Of a stretch of 64,000 nucleotides of DNA, positions 30,223-41,245 are shown one piece after another. Position 1 is the stretch's first letter. The number at the start of each line of letters is the position of its first letter. Source of the stretch: Candidatus Vesicomyosocius okutanii (GTDB lineage Bacteria; Pseudomonadota; Gammaproteobacteria; PS1; Pseudothioglobaceae); NCBI RefSeq assembly GCF_000010405.1, contig NC_009465.1, forward strand, positions 62,001 through 126,000. Reading direction: 5' to 3'. The position numbers were made by a program, and so were the translations under genes. Below the pieces are notes generated by a model. The model made no database searches. It was not told the DNA's origin and saw only the letters and a list, made by a program, of their open reading frames with translations.

Positions 30223-33200
30223 ATGACCAAAAACAAAGGCGACAAGCATTAGACGTTAGTCAATCTTTTATTATTCAAGCGCCTGCTGGTTCAGGAAAAA
30301 CAGAGTTATTAACGCAACGTTATTTGAAATTGTTATCAGTCAGTACTTCGCCTGAGAGTGTTATTGTGATGACCTTTACTAAAAAAGCGGTAAGTGAATT
30401 GACCACTCGAGTGATTGAATCATTAGAATTGGCTCAAGGAAATAGACCAAAAGATCCACATAAACAAATTATTTATGATTTAGCTTTTCAAGTATTAGAA
30501 AGATCTAAGGAGCTTGATTGGCAATTATTAAATACACCTGAACGATTTAAGATTTTAACGATTGATAGTTTATCAAGTTTGATTACCAGTCACTATCCAA
30601 GTAAAAATCAATTAGTGCCTAAGAAAGTTATATCGCAAAATTGGGCACGATATTCTATGTATTCTCAGGCCGCTAAGCAAACTTTACTAGCGATTAATGA
30701 ACTTGAATATCAAGATAGTGTTGAGTCGATTCTTTTATATTTGGATAATAATATTGATAGATTTTATCAGTTGATTACGGACATGTTGGCTAAAAGAGAT
30801 CAGTGGATTTTGAAATTGTATCAACATGGTACGCTTAATATTGAAACCTTGCGGCTAAGTTCTGAAAAGGTTATTATTCAACATTTATCTCTGTTAAAAA
30901 ATGAAGTAGAATATTATTTTGATCCAATTTTTTTTAAATTGTTAAAATATAATTCTAAGCTAGAATTTGCTCAGATTAAAGACGTGCCAGATGCCACTAT
31001 TAAATCGCTAGAAGTTTGGAAAAATTTGAGTCGGTTATGTTTGACGGTACAAGGTAAGTGGCGTTCATCATTGAATAAAAATAATGGTTTTCCTGCAGAG
31101 TTAAAAATGCAAAAACTAGCTATTATCAAAATATTTCAATCTTTATCTAGTCATCAACAATTAAGAGAGTTATTAGCAGGGGTTGAATATTTGCCTGATA
31201 TTAATTTTTCAACTGATCAAATTAATGTTCTGCAAGATATTGCACAAGTATTAAAGTTGGCTGTTTCTCAATTGAAAATTTTATTTGATGTTAATCAAAC
31301 GCATGATTTTATTCAAGTTTCCTTGGATGCAGACCAGGCTTTAGATGAATATCATGTCAGTGATATAGCGTTATTCTTGGATAATAAAATCCAGCATATT
31401 TTGATTGATGAGTTTCAAGATACCTCAGTTATACAGTTTTCTTTATTAGAAAAATTAATTGCTAATTGGTACTCAGGTGATGGGAAAACACTATTTTTAG
31501 TAGGTGATCCTATGCAGTCTATTTACTTATTTAGGCAATCTCAGGTAGGTTTGTTTTTACAAGTTAGAACGCGAGGAATTGCTAATATTAAACCTGAATT
31601 CTTACAACTTCATACTAATTTTCGTTCCTCTCAATCTGTGGTTGAGGGAAATAATGAAATATTCTCAAAGATATTTCCTAATCAGGAAGAAGCTTATAAG
31701 GGCGCAATTAAGTATGAGTATTCAAAGGCCTATTTTACTGCTGAAAGCAAAAGAGCTATTAATTTTTACCCATTTGCATATAAACGTTATGATTTTGAGG
31801 CACAACAAGTATTAAAAATTATTCAGAACAATCCAACAAAAGAGATTGCCATTTTAGTTAGAAATCGTTCACATTTAAATAACATTGTACCTGTTTTAAA
31901 GCAGGCTAATATTAATTTTGAGGCAGTGAAAATACTTCCATTAAAAGATGATTTATTTACCCGTGATTTGCTTAGCTTAACTCGGGCATTAATATATTTA
32001 GGTGATAAACTTGCTTGGTTAGCTATTTTAAGAGCTCCTTGGTGCGGGTTATTGTTAGAAGATTTACTTGTATTATCACAAAATAATGAACGTGTTATCT
32101 TTGATCTTATTCGAGATGATCAGACATTACAAGGTTTGAGTTCAGATGGACGTATTCGTGTGGATAATTTTGCCTATGTTTTAGGTAATATTGTTAATCA
32201 ACAATCTAGATTTAGTTTTACTCAAGTACTTGAATTTGCGATTAATCAATTAGTACCTCCAAATTCTTTATCTGTTAAACAGTCTATGATTAAAACTCAG
32301 TTCTTGCAAATTATTTATGACTGTGAGTTTGAGCAACAGTTGGATATTGAAACTATTAATAAAATGTTAGATGAATTGTATACACCTAGTGTGAATGTAT
32401 TGAATGCACGAATTAAGTTAATGACTATTCATGAAGCAAAAGGTTTGGAATTTGAGTTGGTTATTATTCCTGGGTTGGGAAGAGTGTCACAAAATAATAA
32501 ATCACCTATCATTCATTTACAAGAATTTAGTAATCAGTCTTTATTATTAGCGCCGATAAGGTCTTATACACAATTAAATGATAGTTGTACTTATGTTTAT
32601 TTAAAGCATATTAAATCACAACAAGATAGGTTTGAAACCATGCGTTTATTATATGTAGCTATGACACGTGCAAAATATAAAATTTATTTATTAGCAACAT
32701 TAAGTCAAAGTAATCAAGCCATTAGAAACACTTTTTTAAAATTATTAGAACCTATATTTCAGAACCGGTTTGACCAGCTTAAGTCGTCAGTCATTGAGGA
32801 TAATAAACAACCCATACGAGCGCCAGAGTTAGTACGTTATATTAAGCCTATAGAATATAATAATTTGCTCGATAGAAGTAAGAAAAAAATGAACTTTCAG
32901 CTTAATGTTGATTTGCAATATAAAAGCTTACTTGGTATTTTATTACATCAATATTATGCAAATGAATTGTTCTCGCCAGATAGGCAAAATATAAGAGTAA
33001 GATTGGTTGAATTCGGTATTAGTAATATGGATATAGATGATTCTATAGACTTTATTATTGATATGCTTAATTTAACGAAACAAGATAAATACTTTTCGTG
33101 GTTGTTTAAACAAAGAGTATCAACCCAGGTTGAAGTAGAATTTATTAATGACAAACGTAACATTATTATTGATCGATTATTTATTGATGAAGGCATTTTG

Positions 33201-33389
33201 TGGGTTATTGATTTTAAAACTGAAAGACAAGTAAATAATGAGTCAATAGTACAATTTATACAAAGGCAAAAAATTAAACATAGCCATCAATTATTATTTT
33301 ATAAAGTGACTTTATCAGAATGTTATTCAATGGAGGTAAAGTGCGCTTTATATTGTCCATCAGTACAAAAATTGATTAGAATTGACTAA
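30219..33389 (+). CDS. RecB/AddA-like UvrD-family helicase with C-terminal nuclease
   Basis: 1056 residues. SF1A helicase motifs are present: Walker [11 protein letters not shown] near 20-29, motif Ia [12 protein letters not shown] near 50, motif [11 protein letters not shown] near 396, and motif [11 protein letters not shown] near 815. The C-terminus is a PD-(D/E)xK nuclease: IDRLFIDEG then WVIDFKTE, followed by a QLLFY segment. Such proteins unwind and resect double-strand breaks, with RecC/RecD or AddB as partners; no partner is in the window. The GTG at 30219 overlaps the argS stop. AddA and RecB cannot be told apart with certainty here. Confidence 0.85.
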   Translation: MNDQKQRRQALDVSQSFIIQAPAGSGKTELLTQRYLKLLSVSTSPESVIVMTFTKKAVSELTTRVIESLELAQGNRPKDPHKQIIYDLAFQVLERSKELDWQLLNTPERFKILTIDSLSSLITSHYPSKNQLVPKKVISQNWARYSMYSQAAKQTLLAINELEYQDSVESILLYLDNNIDRFYQLITDMLAKRDQWILKLYQHGTLNIETLRLSSEKVIIQHLSLLKNEVEYYFDPIFFKLLKYNSKLEFAQIKDVPDATIKSLEVWKNLSRLCLTVQGKWRSSLNKNNGFPAELKMQKLAIIKIFQSLSSHQQLRELLAGVEYLPDINFSTDQINVLQDIAQVLKLAVSQLKILFDVNQTHDFIQVSLDADQALDEYHVSDIALFLDNKIQHILIDEFQDTSVIQFSLLEKLIANWYSGDGKTLFLVGDPMQSIYLFRQSQVGLFLQVRTRGIANIKPEFLQLHTNFRSSQSVVEGNNEIFSKIFPNQEEAYKGAIKYEYSKAYFTAESKRAINFYPFAYKRYDFEAQQVLKIIQNNPTKEIAILVRNRSHLNNIVPVLKQANINFEAVKILPLKDDLFTRDLLSLTRALIYLGDKLAWLAILRAPWCGLLLEDLLVLSQNNERVIFDLIRDDQTLQGLSSDGRIRVDNFAYVLGNIVNQQSRFSFTQVLEFAINQLVPPNSLSVKQSMIKTQFLQIIYDCEFEQQLDIETINKMLDELYTPSVNVLNARIKLMTIHEAKGLEFELVIIPGLGRVSQNNKSPIIHLQEFSNQSLLLAPIRSYTQLNDSCTYVYLKHIKSQQDRFETMRLLYVAMTRAKYKIYLLATLSQSNQAIRNTFLKLLEPIFQNRFDQLKSSVIEDNKQPIRAPELVRYIKPIEYNNLLDRSKKKMNFQLNVDLQYKSLLGILLHQYYANELFSPDRQNIRVRLVEFGISNMDIDDSIDFIIDMLNLTKQDKYFSWLFKQRVSTQVEVEFINDKRNIIIDRLFIDEGILWVIDFKTERQVNNESIVQFIQRQKIKHSHQLLFYKVTLSECYSMEVKCALYCPSVQKLIRID

Positions 33390-34259
33390 ATATTTATTCT
33401 TTTATTTTTAATGTTACTTAGTTGATATGAAATTAATATTATGTTTTTCTACTAAATATAGAGAAGTTATACTAATAAGGAGAATACAATTTAACAGTTC
33501 TTATATTGGTTCTTAATGAATCTGTTTAGTTTTTCTAATATTGTTTAACTGATGATAACTTTATGCTATGTTGTCATACTTAACAATACTTTTATTAAAT
33601 ACATCGCCAGTAATTTGTAATAGATCTGCGTAGACAATATTATATAAAAACTATAATAATAGTTTTAGTTATGCCATTTACCAATATCGATCACCATATG
33701 TATAAATTACTTTTCAATTTCATGATAGAATTTTCAATCAAAAAAATACATTATCTACACTTAATTTAACAGCGTATTCTTTAATTAAGCAGCTTTTTAC
33801 CTGGATAACGCTATAAAAATACAAATTAAAACATGAAAAAGTATAAAGCCTGATATTTAATGAATAAATTGTTTCAATATTATTGAAATTAGCGATTATA
33901 TTGTTTTTATTGGGTGAATGACGTGAATAGGGTTAGGTGTTTTATCGAGTATATTTTTAGTTTTTTTACTAAAATCAATCATTTTTCTTTTTATGAACTA
34001 CTATGAGTGATTGTTTATTTAGAGTTAACTTGTTATTTAGATAAATGAGTGTGTTAATTTGTATCCAAGTCAATTGAAAGATTTTTTGGTTTAAATAGTT
34101 TGAAGATAGATGTTATATTTGTTTTGTATTTGGTTTTGAATTTAAACCCAATATCTATTTACAAAGATGCGACACAAGGTTAAGTTAGTAATATTAAATC
34201 AAACTTTAAGTTTAGGTATTGCGTACTAATTTAAATTTATACGAAAGAGTTGATGATTC
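33390..34259. other. Long gene-free spacer with one short coding-like fragment
   Basis: 870 bases between convergent genes. On the minus strand 33561-33645 reads as about 28 sense codons ending in a stop (with ADLLQITGDVFNKSIVKYD), which looks like the eroded end of a gene I cannot name. The rest holds nothing recognisable. Confidence 0.4.
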
Positions 34260-34841
34260 CTAGTTATAATTTTTAAACAAAGCGTTAATCATTGCTACTG
34301 CATCACATCCAGCATCAAATGCTTGTTGTTGGTTATAAAGGTCAATACCACCAATACCAACAATTGGTATGTGTAATATTTGTTTTGCTTTAGTAATTAC
34401 ATTAAGTGGGCAATGTGGTGCATTAGGTTTAGTTTTGGAATCGAATAGTGCACCAAAGGTTACATAATTAGCACCTTGTTTTTGAGCTTGAAACGCTAAA
34501 TTAATATCATTATAGCAAGATATACCAATGATAGAATCAATGCCTAATTGCTGTCTTGCCTGTTGTATCGAACCATCATCTTTTCCTAAATGTACACCAT
34601 CAGCATGGACTTTTTCTGTTAGATTAATATCGTCATTTATGATAAATAAAGTATTATGCACTAAACATAGTTGACGTAATACATATGCTTCTTTGAGTTT
34701 CATATTGTTGTTATTAGTTTTGTGTCGATATTGGAGTATACTGATATGATGTTTGTTGATGACCCATCTTATTAGAATAGAATTAAGTGAAACATCTGGG
34801 GTTATTGCATATATATGGCTAATTTTTTTATTAAATACCAT
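34260..34841 (-). CDS. thiE: Thiamine-phosphate synthase
   Basis: 193 residues of a TIM-barrel enzyme that joins the thiazole and pyrimidine halves of thiamine. Family parts: YAITPD near 11-16, LQYRHK near 36-41, FIINDD near 66, HADGVHLGKDD near 79-89, VTFGALFDSKTKP near 127 and GIGGI near 161. The length is slightly short but complete. The start codon overlaps that of lptC on the opposite strand; a GAGAG lies before the ATG. Other thi genes are not in the window. Confidence 0.9.
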   Translation of the reverse strand: MVFNKKISHIYAITPDVSLNSILIRWVINKHHISILQYRHKTNNNNMKLKEAYVLRQLCLVHNTLFIINDDINLTEKVHADGVHLGKDDGSIQQARQQLGIDSIIGISCYNDINLAFQAQKQGANYVTFGALFDSKTKPNAPHCPLNVITKAKQILHIPIVGIGGIDLYNQQQAFDAGCDAVAMINALFKNYN

Positions 34842-35796
34842 GTTTGACTCTCAGTTGAGACATAGTTTATTAAGTGTAGTTTTTATTATAGTAATAATTG
34901 GTATTATATGGTTTTTTATAGGATTATTTTTGTTTTCATGTTCTGTTCAGGAAGATAAACAGAAACCACTATTAATAGATAATCAAACTTCTTTTGAAGG
35001 AGTGACTTATCTTGAAAGAATTGATAATTTTTCTTTGCAGGTATTTGATATTAAAGCGGAATTGTCGTATTTTGTTAAAGCTAAAAGTTATTTTAGTTTT
35101 AAAAACTTACCAGTATTATTAATAGAACCGAAAGTAACATTTTATGATGCAAAAGGTATTAAAAATTATGTATTAAATTCTAAACGTGCTCACTATGTTG
35201 ACAATAATGGAATTAAGTTTAAAGGGGAAGTTGGTATTCATTTCAGCAATGGGTTTAATCATAAGATAAATACAGAAGAATTATTAGTCGGTATTGAGAC
35301 TAGAGATTTGATGAGTAAGAAACAAGTGACTTATTTAGGTGAAACCGTTAAGATTATATCTCAAGGTATACAGATACGGTCTAAAGATGATATAATAAAA
35401 TTAATAGGTAATATTAAGATCAATCAAAGGGATGGTCAACAAATATTGACTAAAGACTTGTACATTAATCAGATTGAAGGTCAAAAACATTTTTATTCAA
35501 AAAATAAAATTGTTTACATGTTTCAGAAAGATAAAATTTATGCTGATAGTATAGATATAAATGAACAAAAACAAATTATAGAATTATTAGGTAAGGTAAA
35601 AATTATGAAAGACTCTGGTTCTAAAATTAGTACTAAAAATTTGTTTATTGATCAATCAAATGGTTTGGAAATATATAGGACTAAAGAAAAAGTACACTAC
35701 CAATCTAATACTGCTGATATTCATGCTGTTGGTATGATTTATGATGTAATTAAGCAAAAAATAAAGTTGACAAGTGATGTGATAGGGATACTATAA
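34840..35796 (+). CDS. lptC: Extended LptC-like LPS export protein
   Basis: 318 residues. One N-terminal transmembrane segment (about 13-34) is followed by a periplasmic LptC/OstA-type beta domain with segments FEGVTYLERI and VKAKSYF. E. coli LptC has 191 residues. Here the C-terminal half repeats the unit G-x-V/I-K-I...T-K-x-L-x-I-x-Q...G, seen in GNIKINQRDG/TKDLYINQ and GKVKIMKDSG/TKNLFIDQ. The protein may have additional jellyroll turns or be an LptC-LptA fusion. Its role would be in the periplasmic LPS bridge. I chose the ATG at 34840; an earlier in-frame ATG at 34753 lies wholly inside thiE. lptA and lptB are not adjacent. Confidence 0.72.
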   Translation: MFDSQLRHSLLSVVFIIVIIGIIWFFIGLFLFSCSVQEDKQKPLLIDNQTSFEGVTYLERIDNFSLQVFDIKAELSYFVKAKSYFSFKNLPVLLIEPKVTFYDAKGIKNYVLNSKRAHYVDNNGIKFKGEVGIHFSNGFNHKINTEELLVGIETRDLMSKKQVTYLGETVKIISQGIQIRSKDDIIKLIGNIKINQRDGQQILTKDLYINQIEGQKHFYSKNKIVYMFQKDKIYADSIDINEQKQIIELLGKVKIMKDSGSKISTKNLFIDQSNGLEIYRTKEKVHYQSNTADIHAVGMIYDVIKQKIKLTSDVIGIL

Positions 35797-36092
35797 ATAA
35801 GATTATTTTTAATTAAAAATCTCTGTAAATAATTTTTATATTCTCAACAATCCTAACCAAATTAGTCTTACTTTTAAGGGCGCTAGTATTTAAATATAAT
35901 ATATATGACTGAACAAGAACCTACACATCTTAAAGACAAAGCACATCTAATGTAATATTGGTACTGAATATAGCTTAGATATTCTTAATTCATATATCTA
36001 TATGGGTATGTTGAAATATCCCCATAGAGTGATATAGGTAAAAATGACCATAGGTATAATTTTTGGTTTTATATTGAATATAGGATTACAAT

Positions 36093-37301
36093 ATGTCAAA
36101 ATTAGTTCCACCACATGGAGGTGATAAATTAAAGCCTTTAGCTTTAGAAGGTAATTCTTTGATGGCTGAGTTAGAAAAAGCAAAATTATTATTAAAAGTT
36201 AGCTGTTCTTCAAGAGAAGTGGGTGACATTATTATGATGGGTATTGGTGGTTTTACGCCGTTAGAAGGCTTTATGGATAATGTAAATTGGCAGAGTGTAT
36301 GTGATAATATGACCATGTCAAGTGGTTTATTCTGGCCAATTCCTATTACTTTGTCTACTAATAGTGAAGACATTAAGCAGGGTGATGAGGTTGCTTTGGT
36401 TAATGGAGAAACGGATGACATTATTGCTACTATGGTTGTTAGTGAAAAGTATTCGATTGATAAATCTCATGAGTGTAATACTGTTTATAGAACAACTGAA
36501 ATGGCGCATCCAGGAGTTGTAATGGTAATGGCTCAAGGAAAATACAATCTTGCTGGTTCTATCAAGGTATTATCAGATGGTAACTTTCCTGAAAAATATG
36601 GCAGTTTATACATGACTCCTATGGAAACTCGTGCTTATTTTGATGACAAAGGTTGGAAGACAATCGCAGCATTTCAAACACGTAATCCAATGCACCGTTC
36701 ACATGAATATTTAGCTAAGATTGCAGTTGAGATTTGTGATGGTGTTATGATTCACTCAGTATTAGGTGGTCTTAAGGATGGAGATATTCCTGCTGATGTA
36801 CGTTCAGAAGCAATTTCAGTATTAATTAAAAATTATTTTGTAGATAACACAATCTTACAATCTGGTTATCCATTAGATATGCGTTATGCAGGCCCTCGTG
36901 AGGCATTACTACATGCATTATTCAGACAAAATTATGGTTGTTCACATCTTATCGTTGGTCGTGATCATGCCGGTGTTAATGATTATTATGGTCCATTTGA
37001 TGCACATAATATCTTTAATGTGATTGCTAATGATGCGTTAGTGACAAAGGCATTAAAGTTTGATTGGACATTTTGGTGTCATAAATGTGGGGGCATATCT
37101 TCAATGAGAACTTGTCCTCATAATTCAGAAGATCGCGTACTACTGTCAGGCACTGAAGTTCGTAAGATACTTTCTGAGAATAAAGAGTTGCCAGAGACTT
37201 TTTCTCGCCCTGAAGTAGCTAAAGTGTTACAAGTATATTATGCTAGTATTAAAGATGAAGATAAGATAGAAATTAAATTGAATGACCATTTTACTAAATA
37301 G
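36093..37301 (+). CDS. sat: Sulfate adenylyltransferase (dissimilatory ATP sulfurylase)
   Basis: 402 residues of the homo-oligomeric Sat type. Motifs: [13 protein letters not shown] near 193-205 (QxRNP and HxxH), GRDHAG near 289, and the zinc-like cysteines [14 protein letters not shown] near 336-349. In sulfur oxidisers it runs toward ATP and sulfate, consuming APS and PPi. AGGA lies before the ATG. The APS reductase genes follow 215 bp later, so Sat receives their product. Confidence 0.95.
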   Translation: MSKLVPPHGGDKLKPLALEGNSLMAELEKAKLLLKVSCSSREVGDIIMMGIGGFTPLEGFMDNVNWQSVCDNMTMSSGLFWPIPITLSTNSEDIKQGDEVALVNGETDDIIATMVVSEKYSIDKSHECNTVYRTTEMAHPGVVMVMAQGKYNLAGSIKVLSDGNFPEKYGSLYMTPMETRAYFDDKGWKTIAAFQTRNPMHRSHEYLAKIAVEICDGVMIHSVLGGLKDGDIPADVRSEAISVLIKNYFVDNTILQSGYPLDMRYAGPREALLHALFRQNYGCSHLIVGRDHAGVNDYYGPFDAHNIFNVIANDALVTKALKFDWTFWCHKCGGISSMRTCPHNSEDRVLLSGTEVRKILSENKELPETFSRPEVAKVLQVYYASIKDEDKIEIKLNDHFTK

Positions 37302-37515
37302 TGTTGAATGTCTTAACTTTGTATATCTAAAGAGATACGCTGTAATATTACCATAAAGCAATAGGTTTGATTTTGTGAGCTAACTTTATGCAAGTATAAT
37401 AAGTCGAATTTTGACAAAATGCCATTTAAGTGTTGAAACAAAAATAGTGAATGCTAATTGAAAAAAAGTTGGCACAATTTGGGATGAGAGTGATTTAACT
37501 TAAGGAGAAGAACTA

Positions 37516-38385
37516 ATGATCGATATCAATTCAACACCAATTGCTAGCTTATTAGCAGAAGGTATTTCATATACAAATATGCAAATGTACGTAGTTATTA
37601 TGATTGCCCTAGTGATTATTATGACAGTTTTAGATTTACTGCATAAAAAAAGTTCAATCTACTTTTTTAGTGCATCAGCAAAAGCTGAAAAGGATTTATT
37701 TGCAGGTAATGCGCCATGTTCATTAGGTAAAGAAGAAGATAGACTTAAAATATTAAGCGTTGCTGATAAAGTAAATATATTGGCAAGTACGGTTGTAGTA
37801 GATGTTTCAACAGCTGGTGAATTTAGTAATGGACTTCGTAGATTGGTGCATATTTTAACCATGTGGGGTTTTATTTTCTTTAATGTAGCAACTATAATTA
37901 TTATTTTTGGTGCACAAGAAACTCAGATATTAGCACAAGTGTGGAATATTGGTGCAATAATGCTGTTTATTGGTACATTTTGGTATTGGTTTGGGTTTAA
38001 AGTAGATAGTCAAGTGGAAGGTTATTCTTGGACAAGAGTGGTTATTAGAAGAGATATGTTTAGTTTGTCATTAATGGCAACTTCGGTATCTGCGCTAGGT
38101 TGGAATATATATGGCGGTGGTACTGGTATATGGTTTATTTTAGTTCTTTTAGCTACTATATCACTATTTGGTGGTGTGTATTGGTCTAAATTTTCTCATA
38201 TGTTTTTTAAGCCTATTGCTGCATACAATAAGCGAATTATTAAAGCTAATGGTACAAATGAGAATTTGCCTCATGAGACAAGAAATGATGTGTGGCAACA
38301 AAATAGACATTCAATGGAGCTTCTAAAAGATGCTCCCATGGATATGGGCCTTGGTATTAAGCGTGAAGCGCCTAAGCATTATTAA
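37516..38385 (+). CDS. aprM: APS reductase membrane anchor AprM
   Basis: 289 residues, with about five or six hydrophobic segments (near 25-42, 112-132, 140-160, 190-207, 213-230). Its position immediately before aprB identifies it as the AprM anchor found in many sulfur-oxidising bacteria in place of QmoABC. It presumably passes electrons from AprAB to the quinone pool. A strong AAGGAG precedes the ATG. Little but the context and topology can be used for the call. Confidence 0.85.
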   Translation: MIDINSTPIASLLAEGISYTNMQMYVVIMIALVIIMTVLDLLHKKSSIYFFSASAKAEKDLFAGNAPCSLGKEEDRLKILSVADKVNILASTVVVDVSTAGEFSNGLRRLVHILTMWGFIFFNVATIIIIFGAQETQILAQVWNIGAIMLFIGTFWYWFGFKVDSQVEGYSWTRVVIRRDMFSLSLMATSVSALGWNIYGGGTGIWFILVLLATISLFGGVYWSKFSHMFFKPIAAYNKRIIKANGTNENLPHETRNDVWQQNRHSMELLKDAPMDMGLGIKREAPKHY

Positions 38386-38416
38386 TATTAATTAAATAAG
38401 AAGAGAGGAAAATAAT

Positions 38417-38896
38417 ATGCCAACTTTTGTATATATGACTCGTTGTGATGGTTGTGGACATTGTGTAGATATCTGTCCATCTGATATTATGCACATTGAT
38501 GATAAATATCGTCGTGCTTATAATATTGAACCAAATATGTGCTGGGAATGTTATTCATGTGTTAAAGCATGTCCACATCAAGCAATTGATGTACGTGGTT
38601 ATGCAGATTTTGCGCCATTAGGGCACAGTGTTCGTGTTATTCGTGATGAAGAGAAAGGCACTATTGCATGGAGAGTTAAATTCCGTGATGGACGTGTAAA
38701 GAATTTCTTATCACCAATTACGACTCAGCCATGGGGAACTAAGATTCCTGATCTTAGAAATGAGCCTGAGCCTAGTAATGATATGCGTAACTCACAGTTG
38801 TTAGCATTTGAACCTAAATATATTCGTATGGATGATGGTGATATTCATACATTAGAATCTAATGGCTTGAAATTTAAAGAAGGAGTGTACTACTAA
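38417..38896 (+). CDS. aprB: Adenylylsulfate reductase beta subunit
   Basis: 159 residues with two 4Fe-4S clusters: CDGCGHCVDICPSD near 10-23 and CWECYSCVKACPHQ near 47-60. The C-terminal tail wraps around AprA in known structures. It moves electrons from the FAD of AprA to the membrane partner. GAGG lies before the ATG, and the stop (TAATG) overlaps the aprA start by one base. Confidence 0.95.
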   Translation: MPTFVYMTRCDGCGHCVDICPSDIMHIDDKYRRAYNIEPNMCWECYSCVKACPHQAIDVRGYADFAPLGHSVRVIRDEEKGTIAWRVKFRDGRVKNFLSPITTQPWGTKIPDLRNEPEPSNDMRNSQLLAFEPKYIRMDDGDIHTLESNGLKFKEGVYY

Positions 38897-40779
38897 TGGG
38901 TATTAAAACAATTGTAGAAGACAACATTGATATTTTAGTTGTTGGTGCTGGTTTAGGCGGTACAGGTGCTGCTTATGAGGCTAGATATTGGGGTCGTAAT
39001 AAAAAAATTATAATTGCAGAAAAAGCAAATATTAATCGTTCAGGTGCTGTTGCTCAAGGTTTGTATGCGATCAACTGTTATATGGGTACTCGTTTCGGTG
39101 AAAATAATCCTGAAGACCATGTGCGTTATGCGCGTATGGATTTGATGGGCATGGTTCGTGAAGATTTATTGTTTGACATGGCTCGCCATGTTGACTCTGC
39201 AGTACATAAGTTTGAAGAGTGGGGTCTTCCACTAATGAAGGATCCTAAGAGAGAAGATATTGGTGCTTATATGCGTGAAGGTCGTTGGCAGATTATGATT
39301 CACGGTGAATCATATAAGCCTATTGTTGCTGAAGCTGCAACCAAGCAAGCTGATAAAGTTTACAATCGTATTATGGTTACCCATTTATTAATGGATGATG
39401 AGAAAAAGAATCGTGTTGCTGGAGCTGTGGGTTTTAATGTACGTACTGGTAATTACCACGTGTTTAAGTCTAAGACTACTATTGTTGGTGCTGGTGGCGC
39501 GTCTAATATCTTTAAGCCTCGTTCAGTCGGTGAAGGTATGGGTCGTGTATGGTACGCACCATGGTCTTCTGGTTCTGCTTATGGCTTATTAATCGAAGCT
39601 GGTGCGAAAATGACACAAATGGAAAATCGTATTGTTCTTGCCAGGTTTAAAGATGGTTATGGTCCTGTTGGTGCATACTTTTTACATCTTAAGACTTATA
39701 CTCAAAATGGTTATGGTGATGAGTATGAGTCTAAGTGGTTTCCAGCATTATCAAAAATGGTAGGTAAAGAATATTTAGATACAGAAGGTCAACATTTATC
39801 TCATAAACCAATTCCAACTTGTTTGCGTAATCATGCATTTATTAGCGAGGTAAATGCTGGTCGTGGTCCAATTCATATGGTAACAATGGAAGCATTTAAA
39901 GATCCTCATCTAGAAGAAGTTGGTTGGGAAAATTTCTTAGGTATGACTGTTGGTCAAGCAGTACTTTGGGCTGCAACAGACGTTGATCCTAAATATGAAA
40001 ATCCTGAGTTAACAACTTCTGAGCCATATGTAATGGGTTCACACGCTACTGGTTGTGGTGCATGGTGCTCAGGTCCTGAAGATATTTCTCCTGATGAATA
40101 CTTTTGGGGTTATAATCGCATGACGACGGTAGATGGTTTGTTTGGTGCTGGAGATACTGTTGGGGGTACGCCACATGCGTTCTCATCAGGTTCATTTACA
40201 GAAGGTCGTTTAGCTGCTAAGGCCGCTTGTAAGTATATTGATGATGGTAAAGCAGAAGGTATTGTTGTATCTAACAAGCAAATTGCTGAGCGTAAAGAAC
40301 AGATTTATAAGCCTTTAGAGAATTATACAATTGGGCGTAATGAAATTGTTGCTGGTACAGTATCTCCAAGCTATATTCTTCCAATGAGTGGATTGCAACG
40401 TTTACAAAAGATTATGGATGAGTATTGTGGCGGGGTTACTGTTTCTTATATAACTAATGATAAGTTGCTTAATATAGGATTGAAGAAGTTAGCTATTTTA
40501 GAAGAAGATTTAGAACATATTGGTGCAGAAGATCTTCATCAGTTGATGCGTGGATGGGAATTAAGACACCGTCATCGAACTTCTGAATGTGTGACTCAGC
40601 ATACATTGTTTCGTAAGGAAACTCGTTGGCCTGGATATTATTATCGTGGAGATGCTATGAAATTAGATGATAAAAATTGGCATGTATTAACAGTTTCTCA
40701 TCGTAATCGTATTACTGGTGAATATACACTAGAGAAGGCACCTTGTTACCATTTAGTTGGTGAAGGGGATGAAAAGTAG
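38896..40779 (+). CDS. aprA: Adenylylsulfate reductase alpha subunit
   Basis: 627-residue flavoprotein of the succinate dehydrogenase/fumarate reductase fold. The FAD motif is VVGAGLGGTGAAYEA near 15-29; other parts are SGAVAQGLYAINCY near 50-63, GGASNIFKP near 200 and SGSFTEGRLAAK near 437. It joins sulfite and AMP into APS during sulfur oxidation. The operon order aprM-aprB-aprA is tight. A terminator follows 30 bp after the stop. Length and motifs are normal. Confidence 0.96.
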   Translation: MGIKTIVEDNIDILVVGAGLGGTGAAYEARYWGRNKKIIIAEKANINRSGAVAQGLYAINCYMGTRFGENNPEDHVRYARMDLMGMVREDLLFDMARHVDSAVHKFEEWGLPLMKDPKREDIGAYMREGRWQIMIHGESYKPIVAEAATKQADKVYNRIMVTHLLMDDEKKNRVAGAVGFNVRTGNYHVFKSKTTIVGAGGASNIFKPRSVGEGMGRVWYAPWSSGSAYGLLIEAGAKMTQMENRIVLARFKDGYGPVGAYFLHLKTYTQNGYGDEYESKWFPALSKMVGKEYLDTEGQHLSHKPIPTCLRNHAFISEVNAGRGPIHMVTMEAFKDPHLEEVGWENFLGMTVGQAVLWAATDVDPKYENPELTTSEPYVMGSHATGCGAWCSGPEDISPDEYFWGYNRMTTVDGLFGAGDTVGGTPHAFSSGSFTEGRLAAKAACKYIDDGKAEGIVVSNKQIAERKEQIYKPLENYTIGRNEIVAGTVSPSYILPMSGLQRLQKIMDEYCGGVTVSYITNDKLLNIGLKKLAILEEDLEHIGAEDLHQLMRGWELRHRHRTSECVTQHTLFRKETRWPGYYYRGDAMKLDDKNWHVLTVSHRNRITGEYTLEKAPCYHLVGEGDEK

Positions 40780-40809
40780 AGGTTCAATTAAAATTTTGAT
40801 TTTAATAAG

Positions 40810-40839
40810 AAGACCAATATTTATATGTTGGTCTTTTTT
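40810..40839 (+). terminator. Terminator after aprA
   Basis: AAGACCAA (40810-40817) pairs with TTGGTCTT (40828-40835) and is followed by four more T. It separates aprMBA from the next three genes. Confidence 0.8.
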
Positions 40840-40889
40840 ATTTATTGTGTATTTTAAGAAAAAACGTTTTTATTGGGGTTATTGAATCA

Positions 40890-41240
40890 ATGAACATTAT
40901 TGATAAAACAGATGAGGAAATTTTAGCAATTGCAAATCCAATGTGGAATAACTTAGTTAAATATTCTAATAATGGTAATTACGGTGCCTTTAGTCGTCAT
41001 TTTTCAGAGGATTTTTTGCGTGGTGCTAATGAAATTGAAATGGGAAAGCAATTTGCTCGTAGTGAATTAACTAAGGGTCTTGAAAAAGGCGCAGGATGCT
41101 TAGGAATGATTCGCCGTGGTCAATATGTAACTGTATTGTATAAACAAACCCATTCTAAAAAAGAAGGCGAGTATTTAGGAAGACTGGTACTTGGTTATGA
41201 AGATGATGTGGTCAAAATTTTTGGTACAACAATTTTTTAG
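40890..41240 (+). CDS. Small conserved-looking protein, possibly NTF2-like
   Basis: 116 residues, not firmly recognised. The pattern of an N-terminal helix (TDEEILAIANPMWNNL), a YGAFSRHFSED segment and later strands YVTVLYKQ, RLVLGYED and VVKIFGTTIF recalls SnoaL/NTF2-like folds. It is soluble, with no signal peptide. I start it at the ATG 40890; an in-frame ATG at 40845 would lie in the tail of the aprA terminator region. It is the first of three closely spaced genes behind aprA. The function is unknown. Confidence 0.6.
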   Translation: MNIIDKTDEEILAIANPMWNNLVKYSNNGNYGAFSRHFSEDFLRGANEIEMGKQFARSELTKGLEKGAGCLGMIRRGQYVTVLYKQTHSKKEGEYLGRLVLGYEDDVVKIFGTTIF

Positions 41241-41245
41241 AAATT

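Noticed and set aside
34753..34839. Upstream start for lptC
   Set aside because: The extra residues would come entirely from the antisense of thiE; the ATG at 34840 is followed directly by the expected membrane anchor.
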